Below the pieces are notes generated by a model. The model was given only the letters and a program-made list of their open reading frames with translations. It searched no databases and had not been told where the DNA came from. From positions 9,798,501 through 9,862,500 of the forward strand of contig CM040101.1 of NCBI GenBank assembly GCA_022496805.1: a DNA stretch of 64,000 nt, read 5' to 3'. The translations under genes were made by a program, and so were the position numbers. Shown piece by piece: positions 34,671 through 45,738 of the stretch. Position 1 is the first letter of the stretch. Every line of letters starts with the position of its first letter. The stretch is from Pohlia nutans (Eukaryota > Streptophyta > Bryopsida > Bryales > Mniaceae).

Positions 34671-36780
34671 GGTTCTTTTAAAGGGAAAGATTGAATCGTT
34701 TAAGGATAATTCACTAAAGTCACTTATAAGGGTAAAGATAATTCAATTCAATCACCTAATGTTAATAAACCTTAGTTTATGTTAGAATGTGGTGAGGGCT
34801 CTCTCCTATAACTAATTCCAGTCAATTAGATATGCTTCTGTCTTGTCCTATCTTAAGGTCAAATAGTCATAGAAAAAGGGGAGACACCCTTTTATAGTAT
34901 CCAATTGAGTCAAGTAGACAAGTATCCATGCTTTACAGTCCTCATCGCTCTTATGTCTATTTATGATTTTACATCTATCCCCGGGGAGGTCACTTCCAAA
35001 TATTACGTAACAACGTGTGAACAAAGATAGGGTCCAAATAAATCTTTGAAGATAATTTATATAAATGATTTACATTAATATAGGATGTTCACAATTCATT
35101 ACAAGAATAAAAATGAGAATATTCTTTTAAATAGTACTAATTATAGTAAAAATTATTTTTAAAATTTAGGGTGCTTTTAAATACCCTTTGTTCACACGTG
35201 ATACTCAAATGATACAAAGAGTGACCTCCCCGAGCATCTATCATATAGTTTGCTTAAGTTAAGAGAAAAGAATCTTATCTCATATAGATCTTTCGCTTAA
35301 ATCTTTATACTCCATTTTGCTCCATCTCGTATCCTTTATTTATTTAGTGCACTTCTTTACACTTAAGAATTTATGTATCCTTTCTCTTAGGACACTACAA
35401 CGACATTGATCTCATTATACCCACGAGGATCTACTCTATCAACTTAAAGTAAAGTTTGTAAAGAATAATTATTTCACAAAGATGGCCGGTCTTTATGAAT
35501 TCATCCTTTATCACTATGACTTGTTAATACCATTGATCACTCGTTGTATCAATTATACAATGTCAAATTGACTCTATATACTCTAGTTATACAACTATTT
35601 ATCAAACAAAATTCATTTGAATCTTTTAAATCCCCGGGGTAATAATTTATAAGGCAATGCACCACAGCGGAGTTCGAAACAATCTAGTTTTACTCACTAG
35701 CTATCAACTCCCTTGGTCTCACTCCTAAATATACACAGTCGTCACTATGCATATATATTTCTTAAGGAACTCCAATTCTAACTGAATCATTGTATGCTAA
35801 TTCACTCATCAAACACACAACATACATTCCAAGTCAAATTGACAGTCCTTGTATCACCTATATTAATCTTTACATATTACTTATAAGTTTTCTATAATTT
35901 TCAGGATACTCTAAATGAAGTCAAGTAGACAGTTATTGTGCTCTCTCAGTATCCTGCTCAATATTCAAAACTTGTCTATTTATTCTAAGTGAATGGAATC
36001 AGTTACATTGTCAAATTTCCACATTTCTGTATGTATCCAATGTACAATGGGTTCCAGTATAGTCAAATAGACAGCATTTGAGAAACTTGCTCAATTAGAC
36101 TGGTTACTCAATATCATTTTCATTGTCAATTTGACCAAAGTTCACCAGTGTCGAATTGACTGTATCCACTTTCCAATACCCAAATGCTCTCAACATGTTT
36201 ACATGTTCATTGAATGCAACCTCAACTAAGGTACTGACGTTAATTTGACTAAATTCTCCACAGTGTATTATTCTATACTCATGTGATCTCCAATTCCAAA
36301 CCTATACTCCATCAAGATCAGTCAAATAGACCATGAATGTATGCAAAATGCAATTATTCAATCACACAGTCATACAACATTTCCATACAACCATCGAACA
36401 GAGTCAAATAGACACACAGTAATTCATAAATCACATTCACAAACAAGAACAGTCAAGCAAAAATTAACCAACTTTAGGTTCTTTACTTATCCCTGTCAAG
36501 TGGACTGTGAACATGAACACTAAGAATATCATATAAAGCAAAAAACAAAACATACAATGTAAAAATATTACTTAGACTATCACTCCCTAATGGTGTAGCG
36601 AGGAAGACAACTTGCTCCCCTCTCTCATATATACTATGAATTTTAACAGTTATACCCTTTAAGATCCCGGTTCGAGTTTAATTGACCTTTTGTATCTTAA
36701 TCTACACACCACTTCCATTCTAGTCCATTAGACTCTACACATTCACACTTAAAATCCATTTAAAGTTCAACAAAAAACAA
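34671..36780. other. AT-rich region with dispersed GTCAA-n-n-GAC palindromes
   Basis: No coding frame. At least a dozen copies of GTCAARTAGAC or GTCAAWTTGAC occur at irregular spacing (34,858; 34,909; 35,562; 35,833; 35,920; 36,062; 36,125; 36,150; 36,321; 36,403; 36,495; with weaker ones near 36,090, 36,240 and 36,723). Each contains GTCAA and often TTGAC, the W-box core of WRKY factors, as an inverted pair. It may be the LINE 3' UTR or the DNA it landed in. Confidence 0.6.
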
Positions 36781-37202
36781 ATTTACACTACAGAGGACCT
36801 TGAAGAGCTCACGAGCTTCTGGCTGAGCGGCTTAACGCGTTAGACTGTCACCCAAGCTAGGGTTTTCAGCAGGTCGATGCCTTGTCATTGCCTTTTTTCA
36901 TCCATCCTCGTACTGGATGGGTTTTTGTTTTGTCATCCACCTATTGGATGCTTCTACTGTGGACAATTCTTCGTCCTCTGTTCACCTCCCTTTGTCGGGG
37001 GTTCTCTGCTTACACGATGACATTCTCCCGTTTGGGGTTTTAGGCTCGGTGCCGTTTGTTGCTTGCCACGATGACATCTGCCCTCTGGGGTTTTAGGAGT
37101 AGCTCTGTGCTTTTCCTGGGTCTCTGCGGAGTCCCTCCCGGTCCCTCCGGGCAGCGGTGGGTCTTGCCCCCGCTTTGTATGTTTCTTTTCTTAACCCGAA
37201 GC

Positions 37203-37276
37203 GGGATTTCAGCTCAGTTGGCTACAGCACCCGTTTAGTAAGCGGGAGGTCTTGAGTTCAACTCTCAGTGGAAACA
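37203..37276 (+). pseudogene. tRNA-Thr(AGT)-like pseudogene
   Basis: D-arm AGCTCAGTTGGCTACAGC, anticodon arm CCCGT-TTAGTAA-GCGGG with AGT at 37,237-37,239, and T-arm TTGAG-TTCAACT-CTCAG are all clear. The 5' acceptor strand (GGGATTT) does not pair with the 3' strand (TGGAAAC) beyond the end, and positions 8-9 are altered, so the 5' end has been replaced or eroded. A CCCGCTT...AAGCGGG hairpin lies immediately upstream, and its 3' half recurs at 27,360. Confidence 0.65.
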
Positions 37277-37328
37277 AGCAGTATGTATACCAGGGAGATT
37301 TCTCCTCCCCGATGCGGAATGTATATCT

Positions 37329-37413
37329 CCGACTGTAGCTCAATTGGTAGAGCAAAGGACTGTAGTTTGCTGGAAAGATCCTTAGGTCAGTGGTTTGAAT
37401 CCGGTTGGTCGGA
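37329..37413 (+). tRNA. tRNA-Tyr (GTA) with 12-nt intron, possibly decaying
   Basis: Acceptor CCGACTG/TGGTCGG pairs (two wobble pairs), D-stem GCTC/GAGC, anticodon stem AAGGA/TCCTT with GTA at 37,362-37,364, and a 12-nt intron (37,366-37,377) one base after the anticodon, as in plant tRNA-Tyr. Two departures weaken it: the T-loop reads TTTGAAT instead of TTCGAAT (C56 to T, in the B box), and one T-stem pair is G-G. It may be a recent pseudogene. Confidence 0.7.
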
Positions 37414-37995
37414 GATTAGTCCTTCTGCTTTTGGCTACTTGTCATAGTAAGCAGTGGAATGTGGATATCTGCCATTTTTCTGTCATTCAATCGGGACATT
37501 TTGCAATCTTGCAGAAGGAATTGAATATGAGCACGATGATATCCGATGACTCTACGCGCATAGAATATGGTTATGGGTAATCAAACCGGTTGGAAAGAAC
37601 ATATGTTGGACACATATTTACAATTTCAAGTATGCCATCATGTGTTTCTTGTAGTTCTACGGAGATATTCTAAATACCTCTGTATTTCCAGGAGGGTGGT
37701 CCTTAACCACTGCTGCTCCTTTTTGTGGGATGTCGAGATGAAGCTGTATTTTTGAGAACTGCACCTCGAAGTCAAATATCTGCAGCTTATAAGCTAGTTT
37801 TCCATAGGGTTTTGCCTAGGTGACAATCCAGACACGCTTCTGTGGAGTTGTTGATTTCTTCGTTAGTCCTCGTCCCGAGCCTATGAACGGACCTATCCTT
37901 GCAATCTAAATGAGCAAGGAAAAGACGTTTGCAAGGAGGAACTTGTAGGATTCGCCCATACTTCACCCATAGAACTTGGTATAGAATCGACGCGA
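37414..37995. other. Spacer right of the tRNA cluster
   Basis: No gene recognised. Together with 26,736-37,413 it forms a block absent from the paralogous segment S copy 2 near 54,832. Confidence 0.45.
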
Positions 37996-38199
37996 TCCAA
38001 TCCTGCAATTTGCATGATCGACATAGTATCCTTGTGAGCTTAGGACCTCTATAAGTATACTCGACTTTTGCTTAATAATTTATATACTGTTCAGACACTA
38101 GCTTTCAAGTTTTCAAATTTGCGTCATCGAAATCGATCAATGCCGGGATCGACATCGATCAGTGCGTCTGGCTGGTTATCTTATGGAGAATCTTCTTGG

Positions 38200-38333
38200 A
38201 AGATTTCGGAGTGTTAGCCCCCGGGTCTAATGGGCCAATGGGGCTAATCTCCCAATAAATAATGGGGTTAATCCCTCAAACTTTAACCAGGGTTAATGTA
38301 CTTTAGCCGGGGCAAGCGGACCATTTTTGGGGC
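38200..38333. mobile_element. TAGCCCC-type MITE, partial (one terminal arm)
   Basis: Begins CGGAGTGTTAGCCCCCGGG and continues GGGGCTAATCTCCCAATAAA to CCATTTTTGGGGC. It matches, inverted, the right arm of the copy ending at 39,178. The other arm is missing, so this is a truncated insertion into segment S. Confidence 0.65.
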
Positions 38334-38498
38334 TTCGACCACACCAGAAGACTTCGAAATCGATGGATTATATCGATTCTTATTTGGTGTGACGGATGCT
38401 TCGGTTATCATTTCTTGACGCTGTTGAATTAATTGCAACGCCAGCGGCATGCGACATTGATATGATGTATAGTATATATATGGTGAACAACCACTAGA

Positions 38499-38740
38499 AG
38501 TTTTGGAGGACTTAGCTGAGGCTAATGCTTCATACGTTAGCTGTCCTTTTAGCCTCATGTAGCATTGGGTTTCTTAACTTGAGAACTCTTTTTTACGAAG
38601 ACATTAGCCCCAAAAATGGTCTGCTTGTCCCAACTAAAGTACATTAGTCCCGGCTAAAGTTTGAGGGATTAGCTCCCATTATTGGGGGATTAACCTCCAT
38701 TGGTCCAGTAGTCCCGCGGGCTAACACTCCCAAATCTTCC
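38499..38740. mobile_element. TAGCCCC-type MITE (about 240 bp)
   Basis: Left AGTTTTGGAGGACTTAGC; right GGGCTAACACTCCCAAATCT. The ends are inverted repeats with GAAGATTT at the margins. Interior landmarks are GCATTGGGTTTCTTAACTTG and CATTAGCCCCAAAAATGG. It lies inside segment S and is absent at the matching point near 55,150. Confidence 0.75.
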
Positions 38741-38944
38741 TGTTCTGAGTTAATTGCCTTCGGTGTTTGCGATAATTAACTCAGAACAACGTTCCCGACT
38801 CTGAGTTAATTGCCTTCGGTGTTGGATGCATGGCCTTAATAGTTGATCATCGTTATTTCCAAGACAATAGGGATTGACCGCTTCTAGATGGTCAACAATC
38901 ATGGCTAGCAAGGATCGCCGTCTGCTGCAATACTAGCCACTAGA

Positions 38945-39178
38945 AGATTTGGAGGACTTAGCCGGGGCTAACACCTCATGTGTTAGTCCCCTTTTAGTCC
39001 CTAGCATTGGGTTTCCTAACTCAAGAATTTCTTTTTATGAAGACATTAGCCCCCAAAAATGATCCACTTGCCCGGGCTAAAATACATTAGTCCCGGTTAA
39101 CGTTTGAGGGATTAACCCCCATTATTGGGGGATTAGTCCCCATTGGCCCATTAGCCCCAGGGGCTAACACTCCAAAAT
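38945..39178. mobile_element. TAGCCCC-type MITE (about 235 bp)
   Basis: Left GATTTGGAGGACTTAGCCGG; right CCAGGGGCTAACACTCCAAA. It shares its interior with the 38,499 copy (GCATTGGGTTTCCTAACT, CATTAGCCCCCAAAAATG) and is the better preserved of the two. Confidence 0.75.
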
Positions 39179-39524
39179 ATAGTACTCCTGGTGGTGATTG
39201 CGTTCTTAGTGTACTAGTATATGAATGGTTTCATTGAAATCACATCTTAAATAGCAGCGAGCATAGCTTCTCTTCCTGAAGCTTCTTTTGAACGATACGT
39301 ATTTCGCTTTTCGTGATTTTGGGACCCGAATGGCTATGTACATTTAGATTTTGAAGCCACAAACTTGTACTACTTGATTTCCTAAACCAGATTCGATCCA
39401 AGCTTGCACTGTTTTGAAAGTTCTGATTCTCATGCTCTTTTCCGTGTCATTGAAACGCACCACACTTCGTGTGAGCTACTATTCAAGCACAGGACCCGGT
39501 CGTTGGATGCGTCGGGCAGGCACC

Positions 39525-39739
39525 CACAGGGAGTTCATATCGTTTCCCTGTGTTGATTCCCCCGTGAGTGCCACTTTTCCCTGTGATTTTGAGTTTTGAC
39601 ATGTATACAAAATCACCTGCTTAGGCTTAGTCACCTACTTGTAGAAGGAAATTTTTAACATGTGTCGAGTTTTGAAGCTCAGAGGGGAAAGTGGCACTCA
39701 CAGGGGAATCACACAGGAAAACCATATGAGACCCCTGTG
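39525..39739. mobile_element. CACAGGG-type foldback MITE (about 215 bp)
   Basis: CACAGGGAGTTCATATC...GTGAGTGCCACTTTTCCC pairs with GGGGAAAGTGGCACTCAC...ATATGAGACCCCTGTG, giving inverted arms of about 80 bp. A second copy, with its left arm duplicated, lies at 50,793-51,077. Confidence 0.8.
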
Positions 39740-39919
39740 ACCGGGGAGAATACATGCAGTCGTCTGTAATTTTTTTGTAAAAGTTTGCACAAGTGTATAT
39801 GCCAAGTGGATAGATGCTCAAGAACAGAATTTATTTATTTGTCGTTTATTAGCAGATCCAGACTTAGTATGATCTATGCACGAATGACAGACTTTCAGAC
39901 TAACCAGCTTCAAAACGGT

Positions 39920-40420
39920 TAATATTGGACAAGCAAGGGGGTTGTTATTATTGGAATGGATACCACACTGGAAACTTTGATCAGTTTAGCCGGGGCTAAA
40001 CTAAGGTAGTTTAGCCCCCTCTTTAGCCCGCCTTAGCACTATGTGAAAAATGGGGGGGGGGGGGGGGGGGGGGCTAAATTTTTGTACCACTAGCCCCCTT
40101 TTTAGCCCCCTTTTTGTACCACGAGCCAGGGCTAAAACACAAATTAGCCGGGGCTAAAAAGGATGTTTGCAGGGAGATTCGGGTTTAGCCGGGGCTAAAC
40201 GTTGTGGTTTAGCCCCCCACAGCCGTTTTAGCCCAGGGGGCTAAAAGTTTGAAAGCTTCCAGTGCCAGTGCGTGCCTCTCCTTCAGGAGTAAATCCCTCC
40301 TTACAGTTTTGTAGCGGAAATGAAATGTGAACTGGATACTGGTCGGTGGTTTGGTTGAACCAAGTTGATAAGAAAAAGGGGAAGCACGTTCAGTTGCCAT
40401 TCCGGCAATCTTTGCGTTGA
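39920..40420 (-). repeat. Dispersed segment S, copy 3 (inverted, interrupted)
   Basis: GACAAGCAAGGGGGTTGT and ATTATTGGAATGGATACC (39,930-39,965), then GTAGCGGAAATGAAATGTGA and CGTTCAGTTGCCATTCCGGC (40,310-40,410), are complementary to 25,900-26,125 and 53,400-53,580. It is split by the element at 39,968-40,262 and cut off at 40,420 by the 40,424 element. Confidence 0.75.
39968..40262. mobile_element. TTTAGCC-rich inverted-repeat element with a (G)22 tract
   Basis: CTGGAAACTTTGATCAG at the left and TTTGAAAGCTTCCAG at the right form the ends. Inside, TTTAGCCGGGGCTAAA and its variants recur six or more times in both orientations. A run of 22 G lies at 40,052-40,073. It interrupts segment S copy 3. 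Confidence 0.7.
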
Positions 40421-40423
40421 GGG

Positions 40424-42872
40424 ACATAGGGTACAGGGCCCTATCGTTGCGCCAACACCTATCGCTGCGCACTTAGGGATCCTATCATTGCGCATCAAAC
40501 CCTAAAATCTTTCATCGTCAGCATCATCTTCTTCTCTCGAAAGCCACCTTCCTTCCTTTCGTCAGTGTTAGTTTTTCACCTTCTCCCGAGTCGAGCTTAG
40601 GCAAGATCAATTGCAGAGGAAGGACGCGTGCTTGTTGATTGGAGTTGTTTTGCATTTCGACGAAGGCCTTCTCCCGTTTTCATTTTCGACTTGTTGAGAG
40701 AAACCGGTATATCCTAAACTACAACTTCGAAGGTAGTGATTGAAAAGTGTATCGCTGTTAGTTTCTTTTTTCCTTCAATATTAATGAAGATGATGTTGTT
40801 TCATTAGATCAGAGTCCAAAACCAGTCATAATTGCGACGTCGCTAGCTCGATCTGATTCGCGTCCAGTTCTGTGATCTAATAGTCTTTGCAGCTGTCCGG
40901 GGTTTTCTATTTCGCTAAGTATGACGATGATTGTGCTTAGCTTTGCATTTGTATCTTTTGATGCGGGATGTTTAACCGTTATTAATTACAGTGGTATAAA
41001 TGAGCCCTCGCACATACACCCTGCCTTACAGACAATTTGAAATATCGTCTTGGAGTATCCACGGACTCCTCTCACGGAAGTGCATGACGAAGTAGCGCAC
41101 CATTTTCATGTGCACCGAGGTTTTCTAAAGCTTATGGTTCGAATGGCATTGTATGCAGCGTTTTAGAAGAGGCGATCGGGGAGTGGAGACAATGGCCATT
41201 TTCGGAGCTCTGGTATGAAGCAGATGAACTGCCGAAGTTGAGCAACAGTGTGATCGGGGAGTGGAGACAATGGCCATTTTCGGAGCTCTAGTATGAGGCA
41301 GATGAACTGCCGAAGTTGAGCAGCAGTGTGGTAATAATACTCTCCCGGATTGTCTCTGTTTCTTGTACTTTCTTTTTCCAGATTGGACTTATCACCTTGT
41401 TTCAAGAAACGATTACGTAGATCTGATTAAAGTTTTGAAATATTCTGTGTTTCTTGTCTTTACCTTTCTCCATTTCTGGAACGAAAACATAGGAGAGGTA
41501 GGGGGCTGCTGTGAATGGCACATGAAAGAGTCTGTGTCTTTCTCAAGTTTAAGCTTGTACAGTGTAGAGAGTAGAAATCGGCTGCGCATTAGAGCCGTAT
41601 GAGGAACTTGTTAATAGCGAAGAAATTTTGACCGAGTTAATTAGCTACGCCTACAGGTAAAAAGTATACTTCGCAAGGATGCGGTTATGGCCTTGTGAGC
41701 GGAAACTGAGCAATATATTGTACAACGCTCTTTAGATCAAGCTGGCAATTTGTTTCAATAAACAGAAGATGGCAGAGAGTCGGCTGATCGACTTCCAGTC
41801 TTATTTCTTTTGAAATGGATTTGGACGAGAGTGTGTGCTTACAGCGTGAGATTGTGTCTGCTTTCAGATCGATGTAGAAATTTCGTAAGAGTGAGTAGAG
41901 TGCACGATGATTAATTGTTGATTCCTGCATGTGTGATACTTGGAGCAGAGTAAGAGAACATCAGTATCAAGCTGTGGTCACAGGGACTGAGTGAGTATTC
42001 TGCTGTGCAAGGTTCTTTGAATAAATACTGCACCGGCATCGTATCATGAGAATTGGAGTAGGTCGTGGATGAATCTTTAGTTTTAAGGAGCTGAGCAGCC
42101 CTACGTCCACATGTCTACCCTGATGTTATGTGTAAATGGCCATATATAAAGTTTAATTATTGTGCAGCCGTGATGTTGCGGATAAAAGCCGCGGCTCATC
42201 GACAAAAGTTAAGTACTTAGGCACTTAGACTTTTGTAAGTCCCTTGGTGAAACAAGAATGATAGATTTCTCCACTCCTCAACTCAACTTGGTGGTTTACT
42301 TCATTTGATAGTTAGGCTTGATTTTTCATGTAATGACTTTGTAATGACTTTTCAAAGAACGCTTTGAAAAACATGACACATGGAAAAAAACTCAATTGCA
42401 TGTGCTATGAGGATTGAGAGAGATTTTGCCTTTTGCAGTCTTGATTAGTGTTTGGATTGTTGGTGTATCCTTTGCTTTAAGGATTGTTCTTTGATGATTA
42501 TACTTGTATGCCTGTGTTGAATGGAAGTTTGATCAAACCAGATTGTAAACTACCTCAATGTGCACTAATACAATCCCACAAAACTTGATGTGCAATAATA
42601 GGGTCCATTGTGCAACCAAAGTGCGCAATGATAGGATCTTGAGCGCAACAAGGTGCGCAATAATAGGTTCCATAGTAGTTTTAACCACCAAAATACATCC
42701 GTGTGTTGCTGTTTATTTTTTGTTGAAATGTAGTTCTAAGATGGAATTCTGTAAACTACAGTGTGAAGTGAACTCAATTGGCTTGGTGGGTTTTAAATTT
42801 CAGCATTGTTGGTGGCCTGATGCTCCAAATATAGACTCGCAAACCTTAAATGCGCAATGATAGGGCCCTCTA
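40424..42872. mobile_element. 2.4-kb element with subterminal GCGCAATGATAGG repeats
   Basis: The left end ACATAGGGTACAGGGCCCTA (continuing TCGTTGCGC) and right end TAGGGCCCTCTACCCTATGT (preceded by GCGCAATGA) are inverted repeats of about 28 bp. CCTATCnnTGCGC occurs three times within 60 bp of the left end. GCGCAATnATAGG or close variants occur four times within 300 bp of the right end, in the opposite orientation. Clustered subterminal motifs are typical of hAT and CACTA transposons. No transposase frame is present, so it is non-autonomous. It contains a 78-bp tandem duplication (41,174-41,329). Confidence 0.68.
41174..41329. repeat. 78-bp tandem duplication
   Basis: Two head-to-tail units, each starting GATCGGGGAGTGGAGACAAT and ending near GAAGTTGAGCA, with only a few substitutions between them. 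They are inside the 40,424 element, and no coding role is evident. Confidence 0.9.
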
Positions 42873-42877
42873 CCCTA

Positions 42878-42964
42878 TGTAGCATCGGGAACCTCACCTC
42901 AGCAAATGTCCCCCTGGCGACATTCTCCAGGGATGCCCCACGGGAGGTTCCCGATACTACATTC
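42878..42964. mobile_element. Tiny foldback (about 85 bp)
   Basis: TGTAGCATCGGGAACCTC and GAGGTTCCCGATACTACA are complementary with one mismatch, around a GC-rich core (GTCCCCCTGGCGACATTCTC). It abuts the right end of the 40,424 element. Confidence 0.6.
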
Positions 42965-43623
42965 TAGCCTTGCGTTGATGTAAAGCCCGTACGGGACTTT
43001 TGATTATCATCACAATAATATCGTGCAAGTATAAGCGGTTTTAGGACCTGATAAGGCCATTGATTCTCAACTAGTGGTCAGCGGATCGGACCCCGACATC
43101 GTTGGCATGGCGTACGAGTGTGCTGAGATTTTGGTACGGCGGGCATTTTCTCGTGAGATTTTAGCAGAGGGAATTTTTTTCCGTCCCACATCCTGCGCAG
43201 GGTTGTTCTGTGCGACAAGCTCAATACGACGTCAAAGACAGACAACACACCCCCTCGTCTGGGAATATACCATATTATTAGAATATTCAAGAATATACCC
43301 AAATATTATTGGATATTCGAGCATATTTCATCCAAGTTGCCTAACGTACTAGACACCCGACTAACACAATGAACACGATAACTCAATAGACATTGCCGAA
43401 AATGTGTCGAAGAAGACAACCCTACTCCTGCGTTGTGAGTCTCCTACAAAGTGAAGCAAAAAAAATCTCATAGGGTTTACAATGATTATATCCATTTTTC
43501 CCCTACCTGGCTACATTCCTGATTTCCTGGTTGCGTGTCTTTCTATCTACCAATGGAAAAAGAAAAACATTGGTTGCTGTTGCCTCAAGGGTGCACCGTC
43601 CGCGTCCATATTTGTGTGCCCCA
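42965..43623. other. Spacer left of element A
   Basis: No gene recognised. AT-rich, with a patch of repeated GAATAT/AATATT words near 43,265-43,330. Confidence 0.45.
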
Positions 43624-44178
43624 TTAACCCCTAAATGCCCACAACCCTCTCCAGATTGGGCAGTTTTGCAAAGATGCATTATAAAATGTAACTAAAAGGG
43701 ATATTTTGAACTTGATGTATGAATAAAAGTTTTACATTATGAATTTTAAATTCTATCTATGCGGTTAGATCTATGATTGCTAGATCACCAATACTTTTGT
43801 ATAAATTTTGAAGCTTAAAATTCAAAATTATTTTGTAATTTGATTACGAACAAGATATTGACAATTTGTAGATGAAATTTCATTGTTATGATGGGTTAAA
43901 ATGATGGGTTAAAGTGTTGAGATTTTTGGAGAATTTTTGGTTGTTTGTTTCTATGAGTTGACTTTTTCAAGAGCGCTTTTGAACACTTTTAAATTATTAT
44001 GATTTAAGAAATGTTTGGTGAATCACAACAACATGAAATGAGGCATAAAAATTTCACAAATCATCCCCTTTCTAATCAATTCACACATGCATGAAGCTAA
44101 CTTCCTATAAAATCTACAGTAAAAAAGTGCATGACAGATGAGAAAAATTGGATGACATCAATACATCGTCCAAAAGAT
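43624..44178 (-). repeat. M1-like outer segment of element A, left arm
   Basis: Reads as M1 in reverse from TTAACCCCTAAATGCCC to CATCGTCCAAAAGATGGATG, then leaves M1 before the far terminal repeat. The right arm does the same at about 52,036-52,580 in the other orientation, so this segment belongs to the terminal inverted repeats and is not a chance MITE. Confidence 0.7.
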
Positions 44179-44692
44179 GGATGCTTGACCTTCCACATCA
44201 GTTTTTGCTTTCTTAATGTTTTTTTGGAATTGCCACATTATTAAAGAATTCCACATCATTGATTTACTTGCTACTTTGAAAGTAATGTAGTCAGATGGGA
44301 AAAGTAATGTAGAAAATGTGATGTTAAAAAGGGTATAAGCCAACATTCAACAAGCTTAAGGGAGTTTGACTTCATGACTTAATGGCTCGTCAAGTAAATC
44401 ATCAATCATGTCAAATATATTCTATTGACAGTAAGTTACAATGTGATTGTGATAGGATTTTGGCCATATGTGTCTATCATTAATTTTTGACAATCTTGCA
44501 AATTATACAAGAAATTAAAAGTAAAAACACAAGAACTCTAAGCCAAAAACTAACATCAAGAATTTCCCAACCTTAAGCTTTAATTTGACCACAATTCTCA
44601 ACGCAATGACAAATGAACTCCACTGCAAGCTACTGAAGCTACAAAGCTACACTCTAAAAGCCGAAGCTCTATAACCTCTATTATCAAGGAAT

Positions 44693-44914
44693 GGCCTGAT
44701 ATGGGTATCACTTTTACACATCTCACATAGTGTGACTTATGTCTAACTCATTTTATGTGAGTTAGAAATTCCGTCTTTAACACCATGTATGTAGTTGCAA
44801 GCCATGGTGCCTATAGCAGCCTCTAATTTTTGTAATTTTCCAATGTTTTTTTCTCACCGAAAAGATATTTCTCAAAAATCACACTATTTTTGGAGGAGGT
44901 ACCCATATCAAGCC
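44693..44914. mobile_element. MITE with TGATATGGGTA ends (about 220 bp)
   Basis: GGCCTGATATGGGTA and TACCCATATCAAGCC bound a non-coding core inside the left arm of element A. The matching arm of B at 57.5 kb lacks it. Confidence 0.7.
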
Positions 44915-45506
44915 ATCACCCTATCGCTAAATGACACCAAGCTAATGAAGCTACATACTTAGCTATACTCTATAGATCAAAGCTCTATAATCTCCATTAC
45001 AACTCTAAACATTATTCAATTGTGAAATCTCCTACTTTTACACTTCATAAACTACATCATCAAGAGTTTATGACTTTTGACCTACTTTGAAAATTCAAAA
45101 TTTCAAACATCACAACTCTCTATGTACATGATTTGCAAACCTAAACTTTTAACTTAGAAATTTTCAAAAAATTAATAATTATACCAAAAGTTCTACATAA
45201 CTAAAGATCAGATGTAATTGACTTCCTTTCTACAATAAATAACAAGCTTATGTGCAACAAACTCTATTTTTCTTCAAAAGTTCCTATCCTTATGTCATTT
45301 AACAACTCAAGTGTTAATTTTATTCTTATCCAGTTATCTACTATATCTACCCTTCTATGGTTATTTCTAGGGAGGTAATAGACTAATAGCTACACTCATC
45401 TAGTTATTTCCTTGACTAAACCTCTTCACTACTCATGTAGAATTAATATCCGCCCTTTCAAACAAGTAATGAAATTAAATAGCAGTTAAATATATTTACT
45501 AAGGCC

Positions 45507-45738
45507 TTAACCCTTAAAGAAAAATGCAAGCCCCACAGGCTTGATAGTATTTTGGGAGAATCATGCCAAAAACTTCTACTCCGTTGCACCAAATGGGGTT
45601 TTCAAAATGCCAAACTGAGCACCATTGAGGGATCTATACTTCTTTGAAATAGAACCAAAGCAAATTAAAAAGAGAATCACGCTTAAAATGAAGATTTTCG
45701 ATGCAGAATCACGAAAGCATATGTCCTTTAGGGGTTAA
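45507..45738. mobile_element. TTAA MITE in element A, absent from B
   Basis: Starts TTAACCCTTAAAGAAAA and ends CCTTTAGGGGTTAA. The homologous site in element B (63,641-63,644) has a single TTAA in CAAAGTATTAAGGCC, so the insertion and its TTAA duplication are shown directly. Confidence 0.9.

Larger units (their letters stand above)
37996..38944 (+). repeat. Dispersed segment S, copy 1 right part, cut by two MITEs
   Basis: Aligns with about 54,832-55,410 (landmarks GATCGACATAGTATCCTTGT, CATCGATCAGTGCGTCTGG, TTCGACCACACCAGA, TCATCGTTATTTCCAAGACA). Two of the TAGCCCC-type elements (38,200-38,333 and 38,499-38,740) interrupt it; a third begins at its right edge. Copy 2 has none at these points. 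Confidence 0.75.

Noticed and set aside
36811..36880. tRNA-like GGCTGAGCGGCTTAACGCG followed by TTAGACTGTC
   Set aside because: It looks like a D-arm and half an anticodon arm, but the other half of the stem and any T-arm are absent.
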